A stretch of 64,000 bases of DNA from Thermasporomyces composti. GTDB lineage: Bacteria > Actinomycetota > Actinomycetes > Propionibacteriales > Actinopolymorphaceae. A program made the position numbers and the translations under genes. Shown here in pieces: positions 44,156 to 58,023 of this stretch. Every line of letters begins with the position of its first letter. The stretch's first letter is position 1. The DNA lies in assembly GCF_003386795.1 (NCBI RefSeq), contig NZ_QTUC01000001.1, forward strand, positions 558,001 to 622,000. Direction: 5' to 3'. Below the pieces are notes generated by a model, which was not told the DNA's origin, did no database searches, and was given only the letters and a program-made list of their open reading frames with translations.

Positions 44156-44634
44156 GCCCTCGACCGAACACCCACAGCGAGATCGAGACGCTCCAGGCGG
44201 CTCTCGCCGGCGTCCACGCGGCGTTGTGGGGATACGGCGTTCTGGGACCTCGGCTGTCGGGCGAGGAGGAGGAGCGTGGCCGCCGCGCCTACGTCCGCTA
44301 CCGCGAACTGCGTGACCACCTCGTGGCCTTGCTCAGCGAGCGGTCGGTCGAACCCGTCGCGGCAGCCGCCGGCTACACCCTCCCCTTCCCCGTCAGCGAC
44401 GCCGCCTCGGCCCGACGGCTCGCAGCTCACCTCGAGGCCGGCTGTGCAGGGGTCTTCGCCGACCTGGTGGCGGGAGCGACGAGCGCCAAGCTCCGCGGCT
44501 TCGCGGCGAGCACCCTCCGCGAGTGCGCGTTGCGCCACCTCGCCTGGGGAGGCGCGCTCTCCGCGTTCCCCGGCCTGCCGCGGCCACCGGCCAGGACGGC
44601 GACCACGCCAACCCCCGACGCGCCGGCCCGCTGA
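44152..44634 (+). CDS. DUF4439 ferritin-like protein
   Basis: 160 residues. SEIETLQAALAGVHAALWGY and the long helices with YRELRDHLVALL and LRECALRHLAWGG fit the DUF4439 four-helix domain. No signal peptide. GTG 44152 overlaps the lipoprotein stop (GTGA), so the two are co-translated. Confidence 0.85.
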   Translation: MSPRPNTHSEIETLQAALAGVHAALWGYGVLGPRLSGEEEERGRRAYVRYRELRDHLVALLSERSVEPVAAAAGYTLPFPVSDAASARRLAAHLEAGCAGVFADLVAGATSAKLRGFAASTLRECALRHLAWGGALSAFPGLPRPPARTATTPTPDAPAR

Positions 44635-44695
44635 GGAAGGCCGCCTGGCCGCCTCGTGCGCTGACCGCTGGCGCCGGGCTCACCACCTGGGGTCG

Positions 44696-46660
44696 TCAGG
44701 ACAGCCGCCCGCCGCGCAGATGCTGACGTACGAGTGCGTAGAAGGTGTGCGCGTCGACGATCTCCACCGCCGCTTCCGGCGCCTGCGCGTGGAGCCTCTC
44801 CACGACCTCGCGATGCCAGCTCGGCGACTGCAGGATGGTCCGGACGCTGTGGAACGTCGGGGTCGACGGGGGCCCGCCGAGGTCGCCGCCCAGCGCCGCC
44901 GCCAAGGCGTCCGCCGCCGTGGCGGGATCGGCACGGGGCAGGTCAGGCCCCATGCGCACGTACGGCGTGTCACCCACCAGGCCGAGCGGCTCGACCTTCT
45001 GCGCGGCGAACCCGTCGGGAGAGAAATCGGAGTAGGCCCGGAGCGTCGCCGCGTCCATCGCCGGCGCGAACCCGTCGATGATGAAGCCGGTGACGGTGAG
45101 GTCCCACCGCTCGTAGTGCCGCCGGCAGTGGTCGCGCCAGACCTCGACCCCCGACGGGAGGCCGGAGAACTCGCGGGGCTCCTGGAGCATGCCGGGGTTG
45201 ACGTAGCCGGCACCGCTGTCACCGGCCACGAACGTGTCCTGGGAGCTGGCGGTACGCCGAACCAGGTCCAGCGCCACCGGCATGCGCGCCGCCAGGTTCG
45301 GGTTGAACGCCCAGTTGAGCGGCACGCTGCCGCGCGCGGGGTCGTCCCACATGTACGGCAGCACCTGGTACAGCCAGGCCGCCGAGTCATAGTCACCGAC
45401 GTAGAACATGACGTAGCGGCGCGGCGCGACCGTGTCGTCCTCGGTCACGAACCCGCGCGCCCGAAGGTCGGCCAGGCTCGGGCGTGGACCTTGCGGATAG
45501 CGCGGACGCAACGGCGCGTGGGCGAACACCGAGGCGTTGGCCATCGCGTCGAGGTGCTCCGCGTCGGCGTCCAGGTAGGCGTTGTACGCCGACGCCAGCT
45601 GCACGAAGCGCCACTCGGTCGGGACCGGGTCGTGGTGACCGCCCCCCGACCCGAAGGTCGTGTACTTGTACGCCCAGGGGACGAAGCCGTGCACGGGCGC
45701 CAGCCCGCCGCGGGTGCGCTGGTAGGCCACCCGAAGGATCTCCTGCAACGTGCGCTGGTCCGTTCCCAGCGGCTGGTCGGGGTCGTCGACCGGCGTCTCA
45801 TCGTCCCAGGGCAGCAGGTCGAAGAAGAACCCACGTCTGGCCACCAGGTAGTCGTGGTTGGTCAGCAAGCACTGCGGCAGCTTGCCCTGCGGACCGCGCA
45901 GCCAGAACGAGTCCAGGTAGTAGCCGAACTCCGGTGCGCACCGACCGGTGCGGAGGAACCGCTCCACCGCCCAGATGTAGGCGTCGCACTTGGCGCTCCC
46001 GGTGGATTCGCGTCGAGTGCCCGGAATCCTCCCCCGCCCGGTGAACAACGATCGGCCGTCCTCGCGGACGAGCCGTACCACCGGAGGTAGGCGCAGCGGA
46101 CCGGCGACGCCGATGAAGCTCCGGTACAGCGACCCTGGGGTCGGGTCGTAGCGCACGGCCACCAGGTCCATGGCACCGGCGACCGTGGAGGCGACATTGG
46201 AGGTCGCTGGAACGGCCGGGTCCCACACCACGGCGCCGCGCAGCAGCGGACGGAACACCGAGACGAGCTCGTCGAGCGAGCTCAGCACGCGTACCGGCCG
46301 ATCGGCGAGGAAGCCACCGGACTCGAGGGTGCGCGACAGCCAGTAGTCGTCGATGTCGATCGTGCCGAGCTCGTTGTGGGTGACGAAGTGCACGTGGAGT
46401 CGAGGCAAGTCGCGGTTGACGATGCCCTGGAGTGTCGCGACGAAGTGCAGCTCGTCGTAGGCACGGGCAGCCTGCGCCGGATCGTCCAGGTCCAGCTGGT
46501 ACAGGTGCGCAAGGTCGTACAGCCACAAGGGCTCCGTGACCGTCGCCGCTGAGGCCGCCTCCGGCGCGAGAGTGCCCATTCCGACCCCTACCCCAGCCAG
46601 CCCGCCGAGGAAGCCACGCCGGCCGATGCGTCGCGCAGGTCGTTCCCCCGAGAGTGTCAT
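44696..46660 (-). CDS. Tat-exported GxGYxYP-family putative glycoside hydrolase
   Basis: 654 residues. The twin-arginine signal RRIGRRGFLGGLAGVGVGMG and cleavage near ASA predict export. The N-terminal half has AYDELHFVATLQGIVNRDLP, typical of the GxGYxYP N-terminal domain. The namesake motif appears as GDSGAGYVNP near residue 480, with Asn where Tyr/Tyr-Pro is usual. Members are suspected glycoside hydrolases and occur in polysaccharide-use loci; no catalytic residue can be assigned here. GGGGGAGGAACCC precedes the ATG. It stands alone, divergent from the gamma-glutamyltransferase-like gene. Confidence 0.82.
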   Translation of the reverse strand: MTLSGERPARRIGRRGFLGGLAGVGVGMGTLAPEAASAATVTEPLWLYDLAHLYQLDLDDPAQAARAYDELHFVATLQGIVNRDLPRLHVHFVTHNELGTIDIDDYWLSRTLESGGFLADRPVRVLSSLDELVSVFRPLLRGAVVWDPAVPATSNVASTVAGAMDLVAVRYDPTPGSLYRSFIGVAGPLRLPPVVRLVREDGRSLFTGRGRIPGTRRESTGSAKCDAYIWAVERFLRTGRCAPEFGYYLDSFWLRGPQGKLPQCLLTNHDYLVARRGFFFDLLPWDDETPVDDPDQPLGTDQRTLQEILRVAYQRTRGGLAPVHGFVPWAYKYTTFGSGGGHHDPVPTEWRFVQLASAYNAYLDADAEHLDAMANASVFAHAPLRPRYPQGPRPSLADLRARGFVTEDDTVAPRRYVMFYVGDYDSAAWLYQVLPYMWDDPARGSVPLNWAFNPNLAARMPVALDLVRRTASSQDTFVAGDSGAGYVNPGMLQEPREFSGLPSGVEVWRDHCRRHYERWDLTVTGFIIDGFAPAMDAATLRAYSDFSPDGFAAQKVEPLGLVGDTPYVRMGPDLPRADPATAADALAAALGGDLGGPPSTPTFHSVRTILQSPSWHREVVERLHAQAPEAAVEIVDAHTFYALVRQHLRGGRLS

Positions 46661-46687
46661 GGGTTCCTCCCCCGAACGGACGCCGCC

Positions 46688-46723
46688 ACATGGCTGTCAC
46701 GTCGTCGTGACGTTCTGCCATGT
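46688..46723. promoter_or_regulatory. Large inverted repeat at the GxGYxYP gene promoter
   Basis: Outer arms ACATGGC (46688-46694) and GCCATGT (46717-46723) and inner arms GTCACG (46696-46701) and CGTGAC (46706-46711) are both exact. It starts 28 bases before the ATG. A possible leftward promoter, TTGTCC with TGACAT 17 bases on, places the -10 at its edge, so it could be an operator. Confidence 0.45.
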
Positions 46724-47121
46724 CAGCGTGGCGCGGAGCGCCGGACAACTCCGGCGGCCGCTTCCGGTTGGCCGGATCACGCCACACGTGCACAGGTGCC
46801 CTCGACTGTGTCAGCGTGCCGCTGGCCTTTCTCGCAGGCTACGTGCGCGGTCCGTGATCGGGACAGTGAGCTCGGTGACGCCCCCACAACGGACGTTCGG
46901 CCCCTCCCTCGATGGGCCCACACTGGTCGGGAGCGAGGACACTGGACGGCGGCGGCCCGGCGCAGGCCACCTCGTCGTGGACCATGGGGACGCCCGCCGG
47001 GAGCGGCCAGATCGTTGGGAGCGGCCAGGTTGTTGGGAGGAGATGGCGCTAGGCACCAGACTCTGGGGAAGCCGACACCCGCTCCCACCGACAGGGACCT
47101 ACGACGGCACGAGGACGGCAC
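46724..47121. other. Divergent intergenic region before the GGT-like gene
   Basis: No gene is supported. It contains the tandem repeat at 46999-47034 (listed separately). A rightward promoter could not be fixed; GAGGACGG lies before the ATG at 47122. Confidence 0.35.
46999..47034. repeat. 18-bp tandem repeat, two copies
   Basis: GGGAGCGGCCAGATCGTT (46999-47016) and GGGAGCGGCCAGGTTGTT (47017-47034), 16 of 18 identical, about 90 bases upstream of the GGT-like gene. Confidence 0.55.
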
Positions 47122-48909
47122 ATGACGTTCACGACCCGACCTACCCTCCGCGGCACGTTCGGCATGGTGGCCTCGACGCACTGGCTCGCCTCCCAGGCGG
47201 CGATGGGCGTTCTCGAGCGGGGCGGGAACGCCTTCGACGCCGCCTGCTGCGCGGGATTCGTGCTGCACGTCGTCGAACCTCACCTCAACGGACCCGGCGG
47301 GGAGGTGCCCGCCATCGTCGCGACCGCTGACGACCACATCCCCAAGGTCTTGTGCGGGCAGGGTCCGGCTCCGGCGGGCGCGACGATCGCGCACTATCGC
47401 GACCTCGGCCTCGATCTGATCCCCGGCTCAGGTCCCCTCGCGGCCACCATTCCGGGCGCGGTCGACGCCTGGCTGCTCCTCCTTCGCGACCACGGCACGT
47501 GGCGCTTGCGTGACGTCCTGGCACCGGCGATTGACTACGCCCGCAACGGGCATCCGCTCGTCCCCGGCGCGGTGGAGACGATTCGCACGGTCGAGCGCCT
47601 CTTCGCCGAGCACTGGCCGACCTCCGCGGCCCTCTGGCTGCCGGACGGCGCACCGCCGAAGCCACACGCCCGGTTCGCCAACCCCACCTATGCCGACACC
47701 CTGGAGCGCCTGGTCAAGGAAGGCGAAGCGGCGGGACCGAGCCGAGAGGCGCAGATCGAGGGCGCCCGTCGAGCGTGGCGGGAAGGCTTCGTCGCCGAGG
47801 CCATCGACGCCTTCTCGCGCAAGGCGTTCCGCGACTCCAGCGGCCGCGACCACAGCGGCCTGGTGACCGCGCACGACATGGCGTCCTGGTCGGCGAGCTG
47901 GGAGCTCGCGACCACCCTGGAATGGCGCGGGCTCACGGTGGCCAAGACGGGACCCTGGGGCCAGGGGCCGGTGCTGCTCCAGGCGTTGGCGATCCTCGAC
48001 GCGCTCGGGGAGCCCGGCGACCTGAACCTGCGTACCGAGCGCGGGATCCACTTCGTCGTCGAGGTGATCAAGCTCGCGATGGCGGACCGCGAGGCCTGGT
48101 ACGGGGACGTCCTGGACTCGGCTCTGCCTACGCTGCTGTCGAAGGAGTACGCCGCTGAGCGGGCCAAGCTCGTCGGCGCCCTCGCGTCGGGCGAGCTGCG
48201 CCCCGGCGCACCGGACGGCCGGGCGCCACGGCTCCCCGAGCTGTACGCGGGACGGCGCCTGCTCAGTGCCGACCTCGCGGGTACCACGGGCGAGCCCACC
48301 GTCTCGGTGAACGGACGGACGCGTGGCGACACGTGTCACGTCTCAGTCGTGGACCGGTGGGGCAACATGATCGCGGCGACGCCGAGCGGCGGCTGGCTGC
48401 AGAGCTCACCAACGATTCCCGAGCTCGGCTTCTGCTTGGGGAGCCGAGCGCAGATGTTCTGGCTCGAGGAAGGGCTGCCCTCGTCGCTGGCCCCGGGACG
48501 ACGGCCGCGGACCACCTTGTCTCCGACGCTGGTGCTGCGGGACGGCCGCCCGATCCTCGCCTGCGGCTCACCCGGTGGCGACCAGCAGGACCAGTGGCAG
48601 CTGCTCTTCCTGCTCCGGCACTTCGTCGAGGGCATGTCCTTGCAGGAGGCGATCGACGCCCCGGCCTTCCACACCAGCAGCTTTCCTGGCTCGTTCTACC
48701 CGCGCACGATGCAGCCGCGGAGCCTGATCGTGGAGGATCGTCTCGGCGACTCCTTGATCGGCGCGCTCGAACGCCGCGGCCACGTCATCACTCGCTCCGG
48801 TCCGTGGAGCCTGGGTCGGCTCTGCGCGGTGGCGCGGGATCCCGACACCGGGGTGCTGTCCGCCGCGGCGAACCCGCGCGGCATGCAGAACTACGCCGTC
48901 GGGAGGTGA
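47122..48909 (+). CDS. Gamma-glutamyltransferase-family protein
   Basis: 595 residues. The N-terminal part has GVLERGGNAFDAACCAGFVL and the oxyanion-like HLNGPGGEVPA. The self-processing nucleophile should be Thr 404 in RGDTCHVSVVDRWGNM, and SPTLVLRDGRPILACGSPGG is the C-terminal family block. GGT cleaves gamma-glutamyl bonds of glutathione and similar compounds. The nucleophile context (DTCH rather than TTH) marks a divergent subgroup, and no signal peptide is seen, so the substrate is uncertain. Mycothiol-using actinobacteria often carry such enzymes. A 5-oxoprolinase is encoded 3 kb downstream. Confidence 0.85.
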   Translation: MTFTTRPTLRGTFGMVASTHWLASQAAMGVLERGGNAFDAACCAGFVLHVVEPHLNGPGGEVPAIVATADDHIPKVLCGQGPAPAGATIAHYRDLGLDLIPGSGPLAATIPGAVDAWLLLLRDHGTWRLRDVLAPAIDYARNGHPLVPGAVETIRTVERLFAEHWPTSAALWLPDGAPPKPHARFANPTYADTLERLVKEGEAAGPSREAQIEGARRAWREGFVAEAIDAFSRKAFRDSSGRDHSGLVTAHDMASWSASWELATTLEWRGLTVAKTGPWGQGPVLLQALAILDALGEPGDLNLRTERGIHFVVEVIKLAMADREAWYGDVLDSALPTLLSKEYAAERAKLVGALASGELRPGAPDGRAPRLPELYAGRRLLSADLAGTTGEPTVSVNGRTRGDTCHVSVVDRWGNMIAATPSGGWLQSSPTIPELGFCLGSRAQMFWLEEGLPSSLAPGRRPRTTLSPTLVLRDGRPILACGSPGGDQQDQWQLLFLLRHFVEGMSLQEAIDAPAFHTSSFPGSFYPRTMQPRSLIVEDRLGDSLIGALERRGHVITRSGPWSLGRLCAVARDPDTGVLSAAANPRGMQNYAVGR

Positions 48910-49060
48910 CGGCTCCCTCCACACGTGTCCGCCTGGTCTTGACAGAGCCCAGGTCGGTCAGGACGATGCACTGGCCTCGCCCCTGGGACCCGGGAGCGAG
49001 CGTCGAGTCAGGCTGCCCGACTGGCCTGCCCGGTGAGCGCGACGAACAGATGGAGGCGTG

Positions 49061-50029
49061 ATGCTGCACATCACGAACGGCGACGTGGCCGCCGACCGCC
49101 TCCGCGAGGCCGGTGTCGAGGAGCCGATCCTCCCGTGGCGCGACGTCCTGCACGACGGTCCGGTCCCGGCCGGCCTCAGCGACACCGAGCTCGCCCAGGT
49201 GCGAGCCGCCTTCCTCGCTCGGCAAGGTTCCGTTGACGACGAGCAAGCGATCCTGCGCGATCTCCAGGTCCGAGACGACACACTCCGGCGACTCGCGGGC
49301 GAGCCCATCCTCTTGTGGTTCGAGGCGGACCTGTACGACCAACTGCAGATTCTGCAGGTCCTCGACCGTCTTCGGCGCCTGGACGTCGACCCGTCGACGG
49401 TCACCCTCGTCTGTGTCGGCGAACACCCGGGCCTGACCCGGTTCCTGGGACTCGGCCAGCTCGAGCCACGCGCCCTCCTCAGCCTTCGGGAGCAGGCGAG
49501 GCCACTGACGCCCGATGCCTTCGACGCCGCCGAAGCCGGCTGGGCGGCGTTCACCGCACCCGAGCCACGGGACCTGGCGGCCATGGCACGCGGCACCTCG
49601 GCGTCCCTGCCTTACCTGGGAGAGGCGTTCGGACGGCTGATGCGGGAGTACCCAGGCGTCTCCGACGGTCTGTCCCTCACCCAGCGAAGGATCCTGGCCG
49701 CCGTGGAGGCCGGCGCCGGGACGATGGGCGAGGTCTTCCGCTGGGTCGGGGAGCAGGAACGCCGGCCGTATCTCGGCGACCGGTCGTGCTTCGCCGTCAT
49801 GACGGAGCTGGCGACCTGCCCGGAGCCACTCCTCACGCTCGGAGACGACGACACCGAGGAGGCTCGCGCCGTCCAGCTCACCCCCGCCGGCCGCGACGTG
49901 CTCGACGGTCGACGTGACCACCTAGCACTCAACGGCGTGAACCGCTGGATCGGCGGTGTCCACCTCACCGATCCGGAGACAGCCTGGCGCTACGACGAGC
50001 GGCGGGAGACGCTCACGCCACCACGCTGA
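49061..50029 (+). CDS. DUF1835-family protein
   Basis: 322 residues. MLHITNGDVAADRLREAGVE and LPWRDVLHDGPVP are the DUF1835 signature, and WRYDERRETL ends it as in relatives. GGAGG lies just before ATG 49061; a GTG at 49058 is adjacent in frame. Function is unknown; no enzyme motif is recognised. It lies between the GGT-like gene and convergent proS. Confidence 0.8.
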   Translation: MLHITNGDVAADRLREAGVEEPILPWRDVLHDGPVPAGLSDTELAQVRAAFLARQGSVDDEQAILRDLQVRDDTLRRLAGEPILLWFEADLYDQLQILQVLDRLRRLDVDPSTVTLVCVGEHPGLTRFLGLGQLEPRALLSLREQARPLTPDAFDAAEAGWAAFTAPEPRDLAAMARGTSASLPYLGEAFGRLMREYPGVSDGLSLTQRRILAAVEAGAGTMGEVFRWVGEQERRPYLGDRSCFAVMTELATCPEPLLTLGDDDTEEARAVQLTPAGRDVLDGRRDHLALNGVNRWIGGVHLTDPETAWRYDERRETLTPPR

Positions 50030-50124
50030 GCACGGCGCCGCGCCAACCACGCCACGGGTCGAGGCATGGCGGTCGACGGCTCGGACGACCGGCGCTAGGG
50101 AACGGAGCCACGCCCCGACCGGAG

Positions 50125-51897
50125 CTACGACTCGGCGCAGACCTCGACGAGGTGGTCGGCGACCTTGTCGATCGGCAGGTCAATGCGCTCGCTGGTGCGG
50201 CGGTCCTTGACCTCGATCTTGCCGTCGACGATACGGCGGCCGCAGACGACGATCGTCGGGACACCGATCAGGTCCGCGTCGTTGAACTTCTCGCCAGGGC
50301 TCGCGCTACGACGGTCGTCGAGCAGGACGCGGATGCCGCGCGCGTCGAGGTCGGCCGCCAGCCGCTCAGCCACCTCGAACGGCTCGTCGGTCTTCCCGGT
50401 CGCCACGATGTGCACGTCCGCGGGGCTGACGGCACGAGGCCAGATGAGGCCCTTCTCGTCGTGGTTCTTCTCCGCGATCGCGGCCACCAGGCGGCTGACC
50501 CCGATGCCGTAGGAGCCCATCGTGACGGTGACCTGCTTGCCGTTCTCGTCGAGCACCTTCAAGTCCAGGGCTTCGGCGTACTTGCGCCCCAGCGCGAAGA
50601 TGTGCCCAATCTCCACACCACGCGCCATCGTCAGCGACCCGCCGCACCGAGGGCACGGGTCGCTCTCGCGGACCTCGGCGGCCAGGATCGTGCCGTCAGG
50701 CTCGAAGTCACGCCCAGCCACCAGATCGATGACGTGCCGGTCCGGCTGGTTGGCGCCAGTCACCCAACGGGTGCCGGTGCCGACCCGGGGATCGACCAGG
50801 TAGCGAATCCCGGCGGGCTTGTTCGCGCCCAGCACCTCCGGACCGATGTAGCCACGCACCAGCTCGGGGTGGGCGGCGAAGTCCTCGTCCGTCGCCGGCT
50901 CGAGCGTCGACGGGTAGAGCTGCGCGGCCAGCCGCTTCTCGTCGACCTCGCGGTCACCGGGGACGCCGATCGCCAGCAGCTCCGACCCACCGCCGGGATG
51001 GGAGACCTTGACGATGACGTTCTTCAGCGTGTCGGAGGCCTGCCAGGGACGATCGTCGCGGCGCAGCTTCTCGTCAGCGTTGAGCAGCGCGACGAGCGAC
51101 TCGATGGTCGGGGTGTCGGGCGTGTCCACGACCCGAGGAGCCGGCACGTTGTCGTACGGCTGAGGCTCGGCCGGCGGCACCTCGACCGCCTCGGTGTTGC
51201 TGGCGTAGTCACACGAGGTGCACTTGACGTAGGTGTCCTCGCCCACGTCGCACGGCGTCAGGAACTCCTCGCTCAGCGAGCCACCCATCGCTCCCGACAT
51301 CGCCTTGACGATGACGTAGTCCAGACCGAGCCGCTGGAACGTCTTCTCGTACGCCTCACGGTGCTTGGCGTAGGAGCGGGCCAAGCCCTCGTCGTCGATG
51401 TCGAAGGAGTAGGAGTCCTTCATCGAGAACTCCCGGCCGCGGAGGAGACCCGCCCTGGGCCGCGGCTCGTCGCGGAACTTCCACTGGATCTGGTAGATCG
51501 ACAGCGGCAGGTCGCGGTAGGAGGAGACGAGATCCTTCACCATCAAGGTGAACATCTCCTCGTGCGTGGGCCCGAGCAGCATGTCCTGGCCTCGACGGTC
51601 CTTCAGCTTGAAGAGGTCGTCGCCGTACTCCGTCCAGCGGCCGGAGCGCTCGTAAGGCTCGCGCGGCAGGAGAGCGGGCAGGTGGATCTCCTGGAAGCCG
51701 GCGGCGTCCATCTCCTCGCGGATGATGCGCTCGACGTTGAGGTGGGTCTGCCACCCCAGCGGCAGCCACGCGTAGATGCCCGGGGCGACACGCCGGATGT
51801 ATCCGGCACGCACCAGCAGCCGGTGGCTCGGGACCTCGGCGTCCGCGGGATCCTCGCGCAGCGTTCGCAGGAACAGCGTCGACATCCGCAGGATCAC
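50125..51897 (-). CDS. proS: Prolyl-tRNA synthetase (bacterial type)
   Basis: 590 residues. The class II motifs [32 protein letters not shown] and [19 protein letters not shown] are clear. The editing insertion lies between them (about 225-400), and the anticodon-binding domain is [20 protein letters not shown] onward. GTG 51897 is preceded by GAGGAGAAGC. It is in conserved synteny with ispG-rseP-dxr, from which it is separated by the oxoprolinase gene. Confidence 0.95.
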   Translation of the reverse strand: MILRMSTLFLRTLREDPADAEVPSHRLLVRAGYIRRVAPGIYAWLPLGWQTHLNVERIIREEMDAAGFQEIHLPALLPREPYERSGRWTEYGDDLFKLKDRRGQDMLLGPTHEEMFTLMVKDLVSSYRDLPLSIYQIQWKFRDEPRPRAGLLRGREFSMKDSYSFDIDDEGLARSYAKHREAYEKTFQRLGLDYVIVKAMSGAMGGSLSEEFLTPCDVGEDTYVKCTSCDYASNTEAVEVPPAEPQPYDNVPAPRVVDTPDTPTIESLVALLNADEKLRRDDRPWQASDTLKNVIVKVSHPGGGSELLAIGVPGDREVDEKRLAAQLYPSTLEPATDEDFAAHPELVRGYIGPEVLGANKPAGIRYLVDPRVGTGTRWVTGANQPDRHVIDLVAGRDFEPDGTILAAEVRESDPCPRCGGSLTMARGVEIGHIFALGRKYAEALDLKVLDENGKQVTVTMGSYGIGVSRLVAAIAEKNHDEKGLIWPRAVSPADVHIVATGKTDEPFEVAERLAADLDARGIRVLLDDRRSASPGEKFNDADLIGVPTIVVCGRRIVDGKIEVKDRRTSERIDLPIDKVADHLVEVCAES

Positions 51898-52033
51898 GAT
51901 GCTTCTCCTCAACGGGCGCAGGGGCGACGCGGTGCCGCCCGGGATTGTCGCCGAGAATACCCACCCACTCCTCGCCGCACGTAGCTGGTTTCGCCCGGCG
52001 CGTCGGGGTCAGGAGATCGCCCGCCCCGCGCCC

Positions 52034-52084
52034 TCCCACTCTCAGATCGGTCCCACTCTCAGATCGGTCCCACTCTCAGATCGG
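52034..52084. repeat. Perfect 17-bp tandem repeat, three copies
   Basis: TCCCACTCTCAGATCGG at 52034-52050, 52051-52067 and 52068-52084, with no mismatch. It lies in the 274-base gap (51898-52171) upstream of proS and after the oxoprolinase stop. No other element is recognised in that gap. Confidence 0.75.
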
Positions 52085-52171
52085 TGTCGACTGGCGAAGC
52101 CGTCCGTGATCACGGACGCTCGTCGGGCCGGCCGAACCGATCCCGGATCCGCGAGACGACGTCTCCAGCCC

Positions 52172-55783
<3,612 letters not shown>

Positions 55784-55845
55784 GTCAGGCCCCCTTCCGT
55801 TCCTCGCCGCGACGCCGACGCGGAGCGGCACGGGCGGATGCCGGG

Positions 55846-56691
55846 CTAGAACAGCACGGTCATGAAGGTCGCCGTCTGCGTGAAGCCCACGCGAGCATAG
55901 GCGCGGCGAGCCGGAATATTGAAGTCGTTGACGTACAGGGAGGCTACGGGCGCCACCTCGCGCAGGCCGGCGGAGACCACCGCCGCGACGCAGGGAGCCG
56001 CCAGCCCCTCGCCACGGCGGTCGGGCCGAACCCAGACTCCCTGGACCTGGAACGCTCGGGGCGTCGCTATCCCGATCTCGGCCTTGGCGACCACCTCGCC
56101 GTTCTCGAACCGCGCGAAGGCGTACCCGCGCCGGATGAGGTCGGCGACCCGGGCCCGGTAGTAGCTGCCGCCGTCGCGTTCCTCCGGCGAGACCCCCAGC
56201 TCCTCGGTGAAGAACGCCACGCTGGCCTCGTAGAGCGCGTCCAGCTCGTCCATCCTGACCCGCCGCACGCGCGGATCCGGCGCGATCTTCGGTTGGGAGC
56301 GCATGGTCAGGAACGGCTGGACGGCTCGGACCCCGCGCGCGCGTCCCCACACCGGCTCCAGGACCTGCCAGATGGTGGCGACCGCGTCTCGGGGGCCCCA
56401 CACCGAGGAGCAGGTGCGGCCGTGCTGCAGCGCCCGCTCGGCGAAGGCGAGCGCCGCCGCGCGGGTGGCGCCCACGGGGACGAGGTTGGCGCCGGCATAG
56501 CACAGGGAGACCAGCTCGCCCCGTTCCTCGTAGCCCCACAGCTGGGCGCCCATTCGGCGCGGGTCGAAGCCGGCGGCCCGGACGCGAGCGTCGACGAAGG
56601 CGTTGACGGCCGGGTCGGCGTCCAGGATCCGTCGGATCGCGGTCAGATCACTTCCCCGAAGGAGCCGGACCTGATCGGTGGTCTGGAGCAT
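55846..56691 (-). CDS. GNAT-family acetyltransferase (ispG-linked type)
   Basis: 281 residues. The N-terminal half has [20 protein letters not shown]; the C-terminal GNAT core has [20 protein letters not shown] and [20 protein letters not shown], the acetyl-CoA loop and final strand. This two-part type lies beside ispG in many actinobacteria; its substrate is not known. It starts at ATG 56691. Confidence 0.85.
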   Translation of the reverse strand: MLQTTDQVRLLRGSDLTAIRRILDADPAVNAFVDARVRAAGFDPRRMGAQLWGYEERGELVSLCYAGANLVPVGATRAAALAFAERALQHGRTCSSVWGPRDAVATIWQVLEPVWGRARGVRAVQPFLTMRSQPKIAPDPRVRRVRMDELDALYEASVAFFTEELGVSPEERDGGSYYRARVADLIRRGYAFARFENGEVVAKAEIGIATPRAFQVQGVWVRPDRRGEGLAAPCVAAVVSAGLREVAPVASLYVNDFNIPARRAYARVGFTQTATFMTVLF

Positions 56692-56727
56692 CCCGCCTCC
56701 TCAGGGTGGGTCGGCGCGGCGTTCCGC

Positions 56728-57885
56728 CTAGCGCACCTCAACCGTCGGCGATCCTGACGGTATACCCGATGCCTTCATTTCGTGAGCAAGGCGTCGCGCT
56801 TCGTCGATCAACGTCGGGACGATCTCGCTCTCCGGGACGGTCCGGACGACCTCGCCCTTGATGAAGATCTGCCCCTTGCCGTTCCCCGACGCGACACCGA
56901 GGTCGGCCTCCCGGGCCTCCCCGGGGCCATTGACCACACAGCCCATGACGGCGACCCGGAGCGGCACGTCCATGCCCTCCAGGCCAGCCGTCACCTCGTC
57001 GGCGAGCTTGAAGACGTCAACCTGCGCCCGACCGCACGACGGGCAGGAGACGATCTCGAGCTTCCGGGGCCGAAGGTTGAGCGACTCCAAGATCTTGACG
57101 CCGACCTTGACCTCCTCCACCGGAGGGGCGGACAGCGAGACCCTGATCGTGTCGCCGATGCCCTTCGACAGGAGAGCCCCGAACGCCACGGCCGACTTGA
57201 TCGTGCCCTGGAAAGCCGGACCTGCCTCGGTGACGCCGAGGTGGAGCGGGTAGTCGCACCGTTCGGCGAGCATCTCGTAGGCGCGGACCATCACCACGGG
57301 GTCGTGGTGCTTGACCGAGATCTTGAAGTCGCGGAACCCGTGCTCCTCGAACAGGCTCGCCTCCCACAGGGCGGACTCCACCAGAGCCTCCGCGGTGGGC
57401 TTGCCGTACTTGCGAAGCAGCCGCGGGTCGAGCGACCCGGCGTTGACGCCGATCCGGATCGACACGCCGGCCTCGGAGGCGGCGCGGGCGATCTCGGCCA
57501 CCTTGTCGTCGAACTTCTTGATGTTGCCCGGGTTGACCCGCACGCCCGCGCAGCCGGCGTCGATGGCGGCGAAGACGTACTTCGGCTGGAAGTGGATGTC
57601 GGCGATCACCGGGATCGGCGACTTCTTGGCGATCGCCGGCAACGCCTCGGCGTCGTCCTGGCTCGGCACCGCCACGCGCACGATGTCGCAGCCGGCGGCG
57701 GTGAGCTCGGCGATCTGCTGGAGGGTCGCGTTGACGTCGGTGGTGGGCGTGGTCGTCATGGACTGCACCGAGATGGGCGCGTCCCCACCGACCAGGACCT
57801 TCCCCACCCGGATCTGCCGCGTCTTGCGGCGCGGGGCGAGCGTGGGCGGCGGCGCGGAGGGCAGTCCGAGATCGACGCGTGTCAC
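56728..57885 (-). CDS. ispG: 4-hydroxy-3-methylbut-2-enyl-diphosphate synthase
   Basis: 385 residues. An iron-sulfur enzyme of the non-mevalonate (MEP) pathway. The TIM-barrel part has [20 protein letters not shown] and RVNPGNIKK; the Fe-S Cys are in SCPSCGRAQ (near 281 and 284) and [11 protein letters not shown] (near 316). GTG 57885 has AAGGA upstream; the open frame to 57927 is not conserved. It follows rseP and dxr, so two MEP-pathway genes are together. Confidence 0.95.
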   Translation of the reverse strand: MTRVDLGLPSAPPPTLAPRRKTRQIRVGKVLVGGDAPISVQSMTTTPTTDVNATLQQIAELTAAGCDIVRVAVPSQDDAEALPAIAKKSPIPVIADIHFQPKYVFAAIDAGCAGVRVNPGNIKKFDDKVAEIARAASEAGVSIRIGVNAGSLDPRLLRKYGKPTAEALVESALWEASLFEEHGFRDFKISVKHHDPVVMVRAYEMLAERCDYPLHLGVTEAGPAFQGTIKSAVAFGALLSKGIGDTIRVSLSAPPVEEVKVGVKILESLNLRPRKLEIVSCPSCGRAQVDVFKLADEVTAGLEGMDVPLRVAVMGCVVNGPGEAREADLGVASGNGKGQIFIKGEVVRTVPESEIVPTLIDEARRLAHEMKASGIPSGSPTVEVR

Positions 57886-58023
57886 CTTGTGTCCTTCACG
57901 TCCAGAGCCTTCGTCAGGTCGAACCAACCCGTCGACCGGATCGGTCGACCGTCAGTGTCCCATCCTGCCCCCAATCGAGCCGGTCAGGCGCACCCGGTTC
58001 AGTTACCCGCCGGCTCGTCACCG

